This document shows, piece by piece, positions 46,163 to 57,359 of a DNA stretch of 64,000 bases. Under the pieces are notes generated by a model, which was given only the letters and a program-made list of their open reading frames with translations, was not told the origin of the DNA and ran no database searches. Position 1 is the first letter of the stretch. The number at the start of each line of letters is the position of its first letter. This stretch comes from Physella acuta. Lineage: Eukaryota > Mollusca > Gastropoda > Physidae. The position numbers were made by a program, and so were the translations under genes. The stretch lies in assembly GCF_028476545.1 (NCBI RefSeq), contig NW_026732263.1, positions 1 through 64,000 on the forward strand. The letters run 5' to 3'.

Positions 46163-46249
46163 ACCAATAATAGGCCTGGTAAGTAGGTCACCAACCAGTT
46201 CTGCATGAGTCATAGAACTGGTTGGTGACCTACTTACCAGCCCTATTGG
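46163..46249. repeat. Perfect 27-bp inverted repeat (hairpin) in an intron
   Basis: 46176-46202 is exactly complementary to 46214-46240, separated by 11 nt (GCATGAGTCAT). The match continues outward for about 9 more bases with one gap. The left arm contains CTGGTAAGTAG, a consensus 5' splice site, and it lies 75 bp after the donor of exon 45913-46101. It could be a foldback element, a pre-miRNA-like hairpin or a dsRNA-editing substrate. The sequence alone does not decide. Confidence 0.9.
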
Positions 46250-47520
46250 AATTTAGTTTAAAACTTGTACCCTAACACAGTGTAGGTTGTAAAAAATATA
46301 AATTAAAGGAGCTTAATTAATGGTAAAAGGAATTTATTTAATAATTTTTGCCCTAACACCATTATATATTTTAAAATTTCAGAATTAACATTTAGTAATA
46401 ATTTGACTTATTTTAAAACATTTTATCGTAACATTGCTACAGTTGTAGAATTTTAATTTAAATGATTTAACTAATATTAGGTAATAGTAGGAATTGTACC
46501 TTTCACTATAACACCATTATAGCTGTAAAAATGTATAACAAAATGTGTAGTGGATAAGTTAATTGACCCATATGTTTAAAATTTCTCACTTATAATTGTT
46601 GGAGCAAGACAAATTTACTCTGCAATTGTTGAAGGAAATAATTATTGTACATCTTTTTTTCTTTTGCTTATATTTACTTTTCGTTGTAAATATTTATTTT
46701 AACTATGTTTTTTGCTCTTTTTTAGTTTGATGTTTCATGCGTATATTGTGCAATATGTAAAAAAATTACCACCCACTTTTTTGTCATTGACACAAATAAC
46801 ACTGAACTACGTATGATTTAATTACTTAATGAAACTGATTTCATTTCATGAACGTTTTTAGCTTTAAGTAGTTAAGTATATTGTGATTTCTATGTTAAAT
46901 ATATCCATTAAATGCAATCTGTATAATTACATTCTGACGGGCTTACGAGGGGGGGGGGGGGGAACTCCTCTTTCACGCCAAGAAAAAAAAACGAATTTTT
47001 CTGAGAGCGAATTTTTTGTTTCTGCGTTTTCGGGGCTAAAGTTTATTTTTGGATGAGTTTTTTTTTTGTCTACTTGGTATAACGTTGGAGAAACTTGAGC
47101 AGACTTCTATTTTTAGAAGATTTTTATTGTGCCAAAGTGCTGTAGATAAAAGTGGTTTTAAAAACTGCGGTATGAAATATTGAAGCGCTTGCATTGAGGC
47201 TGGATCCTGACGTAACAAAGAACATTTGTATAGACGTTATGGAGGTGGGGGTGGAGGGGTGGATGTTTATAAAACCGGACATTGAATGACGTGGGGTCTG
47301 CTGGTGGGATGAGCACGTCTGCTGGCCAAAAGTGGTGTCTAAGAAAAAAAATGAAGCCGTGATATCGTTGATGATTATATCCGGTTCAGCGGAGGTCAAA
47401 ATATGCAGGTCACAGAAACCAGCGGCCATTTTATTCTCAATGTACCATTTCATTAATAGGTCTCAGTGTTTAAAGATGAAAACTTGGCACTCTGGCAGTA
47501 GGTAGTGTATTGCTGGAGTG
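46250..47520 (+). other. Intron, no supported feature
   Basis: AT-rich, with a 12-nt poly(G) tract near 46953. Minus-strand ORFs over 47036-47453 show no recognisable domain. Confidence 0.5.
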
Positions 47521-47910
47521 TCTGTCCCTGACACCACGGGGAGGGGAGTGTGTCATTGACATTAGAGGGAGGGGAGTGTGTCATTGACATCAGGGGGAGA
47601 TGAGTGTGTCACTGACATTAGGGGAGGGGAGTGTGTCATTGACATTACAGTGTAGGGGAGTTTGTTGTTGACATTAAGAGGAGAGGGTGCTATTGACATT
47701 AGGAATTGAGTATGTCATTGACATTAGGGGGAGAGGAGTGTTTCTTTGACATTAGGGGGAGAGGAGTGTTTCTTTGACATTAGGGGAGGGGAGTTTGTTA
47801 TTGACATTAGGGGGACGTGAGTGTATCATTGACAATAGTGGGAGGGGAATATGTTATTGTCATTATGAGGAGGGGAGTGTGTCATTGACATTAGGAGGAG
47901 TTGTCATTGA
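47520..47910. repeat. 27-bp G-rich minisatellite before an exon
   Basis: About 14 units of GGGAGTGTGTCATTGACATTAGGG type. The repeated GGGGGAGAGG and GGGGAGGGG clusters could form G-quadruplexes in the intron RNA. The array ends about 50 bp before the exon at 47962. Confidence 0.88.
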
Positions 47911-47961
47911 CACATCTTGTAGCCTTCACTTACTGACATGGTTGTCGCGTCTTCTGATCAG

Positions 47962-48201
47962 GATCTCCTTGCTTCTCGACTGCAAGTCTACCCCCACTTT
48001 ACCTAAGTCACCACTATCAAGGCCACCACTACCAAGATCACCACTACCCACGTCATCATCAAAGGAGTCACCACTACAGGGGTCACCACCGCCACCTTCC
48101 TCACCAGATGGAGCTGACCTTGTATCCCCACTCCACCTCCCCCTTCTCCTCTTCCTCCATCAGCTCCTTCTCTCCCGTCACCCCCAGGAGGGGCCTCTCA
48201 G
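47962..48201 (+). CDS. PDZ-gene linker exon, His/Tyr-rich
   Basis: Follows TTCTGATCAG and ends CTCTCAG before GTAGAGAG. It is 240 bp, phase 1 in and out. The peptide starts GSPCFSTASLPPLYLSHHYQ, has repeated HHY clusters (GHHYQDHHYPRHHQ, then RSHHYRGHHRH), and ends FSPVTPRRGLS. At DNA level the His-rich part is itself a degenerate repeat of TCACCACTACCAAG words. The cluster could bind metal, but there is no domain evidence. In the other frame the same DNA reads as a Pro/Ser ORF, which does not keep the gene's phase. Confidence 0.8.
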
Positions 48202-48244
48202 GTAGAGAGACATTCTTCAGCTTGTCGCCTCGTGTGCTAACATA

Positions 48245-48425
48245 AACTTACGCCCCCTGGCTAATTCAGCCCCACCCCACCCGTACACAACTACCCCATC
48301 ACAAACTCACGGTACGCCCCTGGCTAATTCAGCCCCCAACCTCCCTGTACACCGCTACCCCATCACAAACTCACGGTACGCCCCTGGCTAATTCATTCCC
48401 CCACTCATCCCACCGCTACCCCACC
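48245..48425. repeat. Three-copy ~66-bp repeat
   Basis: CGCCCCTGGCTAATTCAGCC, CCCACCC and CCATCACAAACTCACGGTA words recur three times in order. Confidence 0.8.
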
Positions 48426-48879
48426 CACCCACCTGGTTTAACATGATCAAAGAACTAATGATGAACTTTTAGACCACCTAGACCCTAACCAGATTAACAG
48501 CGGATCTTAAAATGTTTTTCCCCCCTCATTTACTCAGTTGCTTGTTTGAAAATATTGTTTATCCATTCCGTTTTTTTTTACTCATACTCATACATTATGT
48601 AGTTCTTCTAATGATGTTCGTCACTATCTTCATAAATTCAGTCATTGTTCCCTTAGTCAGCCATTTTACTCGTAACCTATCCTGGAGAAAAAGACATGTA
48701 TTGGTATCATAATTGGGTTTTATAAACAGAAACATTCATTTAGCGCTGACGATACTGTAAACATCTAAATTCTTACAGTAAATGTTCTCTAATTATATTG
48801 TAAACTTATATTCTTATGATGCTGTTGGCTGTGATTCTCGTAATAAAGTTAGGCGCCGCGTCTATGAATGAACTGTGAC

Positions 48880-49530
48880 ACCTATAAAAACCGTAGCTGC
48901 AGTAAATGTTAACTATGACACCTATGATAGTTAACCGTGACCCATATACGGCTGAACTGCGACTCGTATGAAGGTTAACCGTGTTAAACGTGACACCTAT
49001 GATAGTTAACCGTGACACATATGAGTGCTAAACGTGACCCATATACGACTTAACTTAGACTCGCATGAAAGCTAAACGTGTTACGTGACACCAATTAGTG
49101 TTGAACGTGACCTGTTAACTACAGAACTGTGACTCATATGAAAGTTAACCGTGTTAAACGTGACACCTCATAGGTTTATACGTGACCTGTTTACGACTGA
49201 ACTGTGACTCGTATGAAAGTTAACCGTGTTAAACGTGACACCTCTGAGGTTTATACGTGACCTGTTTACGGCTGAACTGTGACTCGTATGAAAGTTAACC
49301 GTGTTAAACGTGACACCTCTGAGGTTTATACGTGACCTGTTTACGGCTGAACTGTGACTCGTATGAAAGTTAACCGTGTTAAACGTGACACCTCTGAGGT
49401 TTATACGTGACCTGTTTACGGCTGAACTGTGACTCGTATGAAAGTTAACCGTGTTAAACGTGACACCTCTGAGGTTTATACGTGACCTGTTTACGGCTGA
49501 ACTGTGACTCGTATGAAAGTTATCGTTGAC
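48880..49530. repeat. 75-bp tandem repeat
   Basis: Five near-identical 75-bp units (about 49150-49525) contain AAAGTTAACCGTGTTAAACG, TGACACCTCTGAGGTTTATA and ACTGTGACTCGTATG. Several more diverged units of different length lie upstream. The minus-strand ORF (INLRGVTFNTVNFHTSHSS units) is a by-product, since 75 is a multiple of 3. Confidence 0.92.
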
Positions 49531-50624
49531 GCACGTGCAACCGTTACCTGTGAGTACCCCTGCTGCCAGACCATGTACCTGTGTGTGAGGCTCACCTTTG
49601 TTGAACGAATCCAAGACGTCGGCGTGTCAGGTTTCCGGTGCTCGGGGCTGGAACTTACCTGCCAGTTCACCTTGGTCGTGAGTACCATCCTGCTCCCAGC
49701 TGTGAGCGCGTGAGTTCACCTTTCCCCAACTGTCGACACTGGGACACGGGCTATGACGTGACACGGACTGAAGCTCCAGCAAAACAAAATGTCGGTTAAT
49801 GTTTGAGTTCTGGAAATAATGTTAACGGGGGGGGGGGGGGGGGGGGGCATGTTTTTCTGGTTTCTTCCAATTTTTTTTTTTTTTTTGACTCTGCTAGAAA
49901 ATTGTTCCGGAAATATTCGAGTATTGTTTTTCCATTGCTTGTTGTCGTGATACTTTTTAAACTGTTTAAAGACCCACCAGTAGTATGTGTTCCTCATGTT
50001 TTTTGTTGTTCACTTGGAGCCACTTGTGTTTAAAATTACTATCGTTTAAATACATGAGACCATACGCATATATCTGTCAATTCAAAGTCTTGAACACATT
50101 TTAACATTGGATATTAGGCAGGCTGACACATTAGGTTCACACATTAGGCCGAATGACACATTATATAACACATTATGTCTCATTATATGACACATTAGGC
50201 CGACTGACACTTTAGGCTGACATAAGATGGCTGACAAGTGACATTGAAAAGTTTACTGCCTTTATTTAATAGTCATTCAATGGTGACTTGAAATCATTTT
50301 TGGTAACAACGTAATTTTATGATAAAACTAATTAAATGTCTATAACTGGTAATTATGTAATTTTATGATAGTACCAATCAAATGTCTATAACTTGCAACT
50401 CCGTAATTTTATTGTAATACCAATCAAATTTCTATAACATGTACTGAATTTTCATTTAAGCGACTAATTAGGTGATTTAAGACTAGGAAGGTGATTTATC
50501 CATCCAATCAGGTTGTGCTGGGTTAGCCTTAAAACTTGACTTATCCCAATGACTTATCCTTAAAAAAAATTTACTAATGACTTTACAAATTCGCTTTGTC
50601 CTACAACTGATCGAATGCCAACCA

Positions 50625-50875
50625 ATGCTAACTTATCCTTGATGACTAAATGCCTACCTATCCTTGATGACTAAATGCCTACCTATCCTTAATGACTAAA
50701 TGCAGACTTATCCTTGATGACTAAATGCAGACTTATCCTTAATGACTAAATGCCGACATATCCTTGATGACTGAATGCTGACTTATCCTTGATGACTAAA
50801 TGCCGACTTATCCTTGATGACTAAACACCGACTTATCCTTGATGACTAAACGCCGACTTATCCTACAAACCTGTA
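50625..50875. repeat. 25-bp tandem repeat ATGACTAAATGCCGACTTAT
   Basis: About nine to ten units of 25 bp ending CCTTG, with substitutions in the middle. Confidence 0.9.
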
Positions 50876-52425
50876 TAACAAAGACGGGACTATCCCCTGC
50901 ACACGTCGACCTACTTTTGCTCACCTGGCAGCTTACCTCATCCCTAAGAAAAGTTTGGTTTAAATTTAACCCACCCGCTCACTTGTCGTAAAATTCGAAC
51001 AAGGCCTCGGTAAGGGGAGAGCAGTCTTGACTCCTCTCGGGAAAAAATTCTCTAGTTTGTCAGCATTTGTGTTTGCCTTGACGACGTTCCTCATTAGTCA
51101 CAACCTCTACCATCGCAATAAGCATCTGGCTGTAAGCGACTGAAAGATTGCTGTCATGTTTGAAAGAGTGATGTCAAATAACCTTGTTATTTAGAAGTCA
51201 AAAACATTTGTCTTTGAAAATAATGTCACTAAAACACCATTTGTCAGTCTATTTTTAGCCTGTTTTCTTTAGCTTGTTTACAGTTTCCAAATGTTAAACT
51301 AGAGCAGCGAAGTATTTGACTTAGCTCCGGAATGTTAAACTCAATATCTGAAGTGTTAAACCTAAGTAATATTCAACGAAATCTACGAAATGTCAGACCA
51401 AAGAAATATTCAACGACATCTTCGAAATGTAAAATTTAAGAAATATTCAACTAAATCTTAACCAACTTAATGTTAAGCTTAACTCCGAAATACTCAATTT
51501 AAACCCTCGAACCTATGAAATGTTAAACCTTAGAAATATTCAACTCAACCTACGAAATGTTAAACAAAGCCACTGACATATCACGTAGATTGCTCTCGTA
51601 AAACTAGTTTTATTATCCCCGGCATGAAGTGAGGTCTGTTCCCCCTCCCCGGGCACCGGTCTAGCAACAGGTAGGAGCCTGTTCGCCGGAATCCCAGGGC
51701 AGCCGGCAGCACACGGGCTGTCAAAGATTGTCGACAAATTTGATTCGCTGCTATTTTAACTTCATTTTTCCCCCTCGCGACTTTATCACAGGGACTGCTC
51801 TAAACTCTTACATCCCATGGAGATTAGACTAGCGCTTGAGTTGCCGGGTCCGGTTGTGGCTTGGTTATCCTAGCACTACCTTTGCCGGCACCGGCTGTGT
51901 GAGTACACCTTGCTCCACTCGGGGGAAGCCGTCATTCATAATTTCCTGCCCTCTGCCCTCGGGGCACATCCGGGGGTCGGTCTAGTTAAAGTATGGATTA
52001 GGTTCAACGACAAGCATCGAGAAGTGTTGGATTTAATTTTCATGGTGTGTAGCTGTGTTTTCTAGTGTGTTGTTGTGGTGTGGTTTGACACACGTGAGCC
52101 TGTTTATAACCAGGTTTCGGATTATCTGAAGACTTCTACCCAAAATCTACTCAAAAGTATTTTGGCTGCTAGAATTTTCATATTCCTCGCACGTCTTTAA
52201 ACAGTTTGTTTGCCTATTGTCTAACTATCGAATAAATGGGGGCACATTTTCACAAAAGACCGCTATTTCGTGAAGTTGGCGAGCCGTGGGATAAAACTCG
52301 GATTTAGTTCGTGTGTCATTTCTACAGGTTGATTAGGTTCATTTCTTTCTAGCAAATGTACCTTGTGTTACAAAGGATGACTGAAGCTATTATTACTGTG
52401 ATATATTTGTATATGTATGTATGAC

Positions 52426-52481
<56 letters not shown>

Positions 52482-53418
52482 CCACAGTAATTCTTAAAAA
52501 TAAGGTGGACTGAGCGGATGTAAAATTACATCCATTGAGTTCTTATAAACATGTTAGTTTGTATGGTTGAGGCTAGATATGTCTTATTTTCTTCCGGCGA
52601 TATTCACTCCATTGAGGTCTTAGACCAATGTTTACAGATCTCCTCCAGATCAAAGTCTCGTCCACTTGAGTTACCACCCCCCCCCCCCACCCCACTCCCC
52701 TCCACGCCAGTACTCTAAGACACTGTGTTAAGCGGTGTAAACCGTAGCTCAGCGTTACTCAGTACTCACCTTTAGGGGTGAGGGAGGCACGGGGATTGCC
52801 CGGGTTGTCCCGCTCCTGGTTTTAAATTTACTCATTCTTCGTCCCGTCCCCCCTTCCCCTCCACCTCACGTTTAATCCCCAGGTAGAGAAAATGCGCTCG
52901 TGTATCTATTTTTACCCCAGGTATTTTTTTCCCTGTCGTCCATATGCGCGTGAATGGTTAGACTGGCGATGATTGTGCTTCCTTCCTCTGATAAGGATAT
53001 CTTTAGCATTACTCGTTCTATTAGCTCTATGCCTGGACATTTCAACGCGATTATATCCATATTTCATTATGGTTCAGGACGTTTTATCTTCTTAGTACGC
53101 CGAGGGTAAAACAAAATCGTGTGGTGTAGGAAAAGGTTGATGCGGCTGTTTAGACTTACCAAAAGACGTTAACACTGAGCTAGTTAACGATGGATATACC
53201 GTTTGTTCTATAGACATTGTTTTAGATTTTTGTGTCTAATGTGGCTCCAAGGTTTGTCTCGATTACATTTGTAAAAAAAATACATTATTTCTACTGTTAT
53301 ATTCAGTACTAGCGTTACACATTTCTTTAGGAGTAAACAAGTTTATGTAAATAAAATTTTCATTGATCTGATAGAGATGCTCACATCCCACTACTCTGCA
53401 TCAAACACATACATACAC

Positions 53419-53503
<85 letters not shown>

Positions 53504-53764
53504 TCTCATCACCATCTAAGGCAGACTTTTCTATCCTTTCTAACTTCCTCAACACCTGCTACTCACGTCGAATAATTAAGAACGCTAATTAGTAGTTCAA
53601 CCTGCATGTGTCCGCTGAATGCTGTAAGCATGTTATTAAGCTTTAAAGCATATTGTGTTATAAAGCATGTTATGTTATTCAGATCGTTATAGTCATTTTT
53701 ATGTATCCTGTAATCGCCGAGAGTTGAGACATTCGAACTGGATGTTAGAAGAAAAGCTAGGGAT

Positions 53765-54170
53765 CAATGCTCCCCAACAATCTAGGCCTTAGTGATCCCC
53801 ATCAAATCTAGGCTCAATGATCCCCATCAAATCTAGGCTCAGTGATCCCAATCAAATCTAGGCTCAGTGATCCCAATCACATCTAGACCTCAGCGATCCC
53901 CATCAAATCTAGGCTCAGTGATCCCCATCAAATCTATGCCTCAGTGATCCCAATCACATCTAGACCTCAGTGATCCCCATCAAATTTAGGCTCAGTGATC
54001 CCAATCAAATTTAGGCTCAGTGATCCCAATCAAATCTAGGCTCAGTGATCCCCATCAAATTTAGGCTCAGTGATCCCAATCAAATTTAGGCTCAGTGACC
54101 CCAAACAAATCTAGACCTCAATGATCCCCATCAAATCTAAGCTCAATGATCCCAATCAAATTTAGTCCTC
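53765..54170. repeat. 25-bp tandem repeat ATCAAATCTAGGCTCAGTGA
   Basis: About 16 units of 25 bp with TCCCCA or TCCCAA linkers. Some units carry the variant CTAGACCTCAG, which recurs at intervals. Confidence 0.9.
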
Positions 54171-54408
54171 CCTCTTCCGTAGCTAATTCTCAACTTCCGT
54201 GTGCAGTACTAGTGATAAGAGATCAACGTTTTAATTTAACATGTAGACACTTCTTTGTATAGAGATGGAAATAGCTTGTCTCCATAATATTATTTACGGA
54301 TTGAACAGATGACAATGGTTTTATTAATTTACACAGTTTCAATGGGATATGAGAATTATTTCATTAAATAAATATTAAGATATAGGCTACTTAATATAAA
54401 TATGAAAC

Positions 54409-54453
54409 GGAGTGGTCTAGCGGTAGAGAGCTGGACTGCTAACCCGTAAGTCT
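54409..54453 (+). other. tRNA-like fragment (5' half)
   Basis: GGAGTGGTCTAGCGGTAGAG followed by AGCTGGACTGCTAACCCGTA looks like the D-arm (A-box) and anticodon arm of a tRNA, with CTGCTAACC like a Ser(GCU)-type loop. The sequence stops being tRNA-like after the anticodon stem and has no B-box. TTAATATAAATA words lie on both sides. It is probably the truncated head of a tRNA-derived SINE or a tRNA-fragment insertion and not a working tRNA. Confidence 0.5.
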
Positions 54454-55147
54454 CTTAATATAAATACTTAATATTAATTTGGATTATTGTAATAATACAA
54501 ATGTGTTATGAGAAAACTAATCTCATTTGTAAGCTGGACGCTGAACGAATTGTAAATGTGTTGACGAAGTCTTTATGTTTGTTTTGTGCCTTGAAGCCAT
54601 GCACACGTTTTCCACCTGAGTTAGTTGTGGTCCACAAATTACGACATTATGTGACTTAGCACATAAACCATAACACTATGCGACTGTGTACACTACTGTC
54701 TATATTGTGGTCAAACGTAACGTTATACGGTGTGTGTGTTAAGGCCAGAGGTTGACCATGTCTAAGACACGCCTACTTTTGTTTGTCACGTGTTGCCCAT
54801 AAGTCTACCTTGCTGTATCGACCCATGCATTCAACCATCTACCATATTTAACCTTATTGCGATATGTCCTGATCTGGCCAGTCATTGATATGTTTTTGTT
54901 GTACTCATCCACTGCACCCGTTGACCAGTGCCCATCACTTTTTAACCCCAACAAATTAACTTTTGCATTTAGGCGTCTCTTACAAAAATTATTTAATTCA
55001 TGATGTATGGCACACAGTCCAGTAACATTTTACTATACAGTGTATTGAGAATTTTTTTTATATATAAAATGTGCAATTGTGTTTCCATACTCCTTGACCT
55101 TAATGTAGAGATTAACTAATAGAAACTTGGCTTGCTTGTTCAACCAG

Positions 55148-56344
55148 ATGTAAACCAATGGCAGACGTCACAGCGACAAAATGTCTCCCCGTCTAGCCAC
55201 GCCCCCAATCCTCACACACCTCAGGTCGGTCACAAGCCGGAGCCGCCCCTGGCCCAGCCCCACTCAGCCCTAACCCAGCCACCTCCCCTGCCCGTCCAGC
55301 TCCCTACCCCCTATCTGCGTCCCATCATCCCCCCTTCTCAGATACCCAGCACGAACTACAAGCCCTACCCTAGCCAGCCGCCCCCATCAGCCCACCTCCC
55401 GCCTCAGCTGTCCCCGAAGCTGAAACACAAGCTTGCCTCCCCGCCCCAGGCACCACGCCAACAGCAGCCCCAGAGACGCATCATCCAGCACTCAGCCCAG
55501 CCCATGTCTCCGCCGAGCTACACCCAGCCCATCCCCATGAAGGAGTTCGTCCAGCTCCTACAAGAAGACTTGAAGTCTCCGCCCAGCGATCAGCCGTCCA
55601 TTCAACAACAGTACGAGGACTACCAAAGGAGGAAAGGGCAGGAAAACAAACACAACACACCAATACAGCAACACAAACCAATGCAGAGTCAACACCCACA
55701 GCAACATCATGGCCATGCCATAAAACAACCACATCCTCAACAGCAACCACACCAACATCCTCAACAACATCCCCCACAACATCCACAACAACAACCACAG
55801 CATCCACCACGCCAACAACCATCACAACATCAGCCAAGACAACAGCCACCTCAACAACCCCATCAACCAAGACAGCTACCACAACAACAACCATCTCCCC
55901 AGCAGCAACAACCACACCATCAGCAACAGCAACATTATCAACCATCGCAACAACCACAAACGAACTCATATCAACAGCAAGTACAACAGTTCAACTCTCA
56001 CCAGCAACAACCACACCCCCAAGGCCACGCTGCCCAGAGGCCTCAGCACTTTGAAGGTCATTCTCCGGCTGACCACCAATTATTTCGCGAACCCCCCTCC
56101 CCCACCAGAAGCAACATCTACCGTCCCACCGCCATCAGCGATATCTTCCACCGAGGCTCTCCCACCCCCTCCCTCCCCGGGGACTTCTTACGCCAGAAGC
56201 AGGCGTCACCCACCCCCTCTGTGACCTCGACCTCCAGTGAGTATGTTGTGAGCGGGGGGCGTGGCCGGGCGAACAAGTCACGTGGCCTGAACCTCTTCCT
56301 CAAGCAGCAGGAGAGACTGGCCGCCATGGGCGCTGATGTCCAAG
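55148..56344 (+). CDS. PDZ-gene linker exon, Pro/Gln/His-rich (prion-like)
   Basis: Follows TTCAACCAG and ends GTCCAAG before GTAGCG. It is 1,197 bp, phase 1 in and out. It starts DVNQWQTSQRQNVSPSS. About 110 residues of Pro-rich sequence follow, with the conspicuous word PMKEFVQLLQEDLKSPP as one less degenerate, possibly helical segment. Then come about 130 residues dominated by Gln, Pro and His in CAA/CAG codons. The exon ends in a more complex segment with IYRPTAISDIFHRGSPTPSL, DFLRQKQASPTPSV and LNLFLKQQERLAAMGADVQ. The end segment looks conserved and could bind a partner. Such Q/P-rich linkers occur in muscle PDZ-LIM proteins. The minus-strand ORFs here are antisense shadows. Confidence 0.88.
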
Positions 56345-57359
56345 GTAGCGGAAGTTGTGCTTCCCCCCACTTTTCCCCCCGACTTTATGCATGTCGACTC
56401 ACCCTTTTCTGCCTCCTCCTCGCGAGTGGCTGGACTCTGTCCTGCATGACATCTTCGACTAAATCATCCGCCCCTAGCACCGTCTGACTGGGGAGCTTCA
56501 GTCACGGTGCTAGCGGCTCAAAAACTTCTAACCAGAATGCAATGCTGTGCATGAGATCAGTAACACCCTCTTTGGTTGGTCTGGCTTGCTGACATAGGTG
56601 GCGCTATGTGACGTAAAGGTTGAAATGACTTCCTGTTGATTTAGCACTTTACTTGATACACATACTTCGACCTACCAAAACAACACAATAGAGGGAAGCA
56701 AACCCGATTAGAAATAGTTAGATTGCATTAGTACCATTTTAGGCTTGGTATATTTTTATCGCTTTTTGGAGTTATTCCAGTTTTTTTCAAGTTTTCAGAG
56801 TGATTTGATAAGGGCTAAAATGCCTTTTTAAAAAAAAAAGTGTTTACAATTCTGCTTGTAATTTTTTTTCTTTAGTTTAGTTTTGCATTCTAATTGTCTA
56901 GCATGTGTTATATGACTAGATTTCAGACGTTCTAATGTATTCCATCGTATTATTTTGTATTATAATTTCATTTATCTAATTTATCTCCCTTTTTTCACAC
57001 ACTATTGTCTCAAGCGAGACAATTTGTTAACTGTTCTCTCTCTCTTTAAAAACCGCTTTTTTTCTTGTGAGTGAAGTTATTCTTAAACATCTGTTTTATA
57101 TTAAGTTGTTCAGTAACTACATGGGTTTTTTTAAAAACTACAACCATTCATACTTATCTTATACTAGTAACAGACACACACATAAAATGCCTTTAATTTA
57201 AGTGAAAATATTTTAAATAAAATGTGTGTATCAAGGTTTATTATTATCTAATTAACACTTGATTGAGAGTGGAGTTTTTTCTTTAATTAACGAAGTTGGG
57301 GTTAAAATAAATAAATTAGTGTTGCTCTATCATGTTCCACTAACTCTTCTTTGCGTCAG
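56345..57359 (+). other. Intron, no feature seen
   Basis: AT-rich and without repeats of note. The acceptor at its end is TCTTTGCGTCAG. Confidence 0.6.

Larger units (their letters stand above)
48202..55147 (+). other. 6.9-kb intron rich in tandem repeats
   Basis: Holds the 66-bp, 75-bp and two 25-bp arrays listed separately, (AT)n tracts at 52427-52479 and 53420-53500, poly(G) at 49827-49847 (21 G) and a GC-rich patch at 51600-51980. No exon with the gene's phase was recognised, although small exons could be missed. Confidence 0.5.

Noticed and set aside
47036-47453. Two minus-strand ORFs that could be a transposase fragment
   Set aside because: No catalytic motif or terminal repeats could be recognised; kept as intron.
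51600-51980. GC-rich patch that might be an exon or internal promoter
   Set aside because: No open frame joins the gene in phase with proper AG/GT borders, and composition alone is not enough.
55481-55969. Antisense ORF rich in Val opposite the Gln/Pro-rich exon
   Set aside because: It is the complement of CAA/CAC-rich coding sequence.
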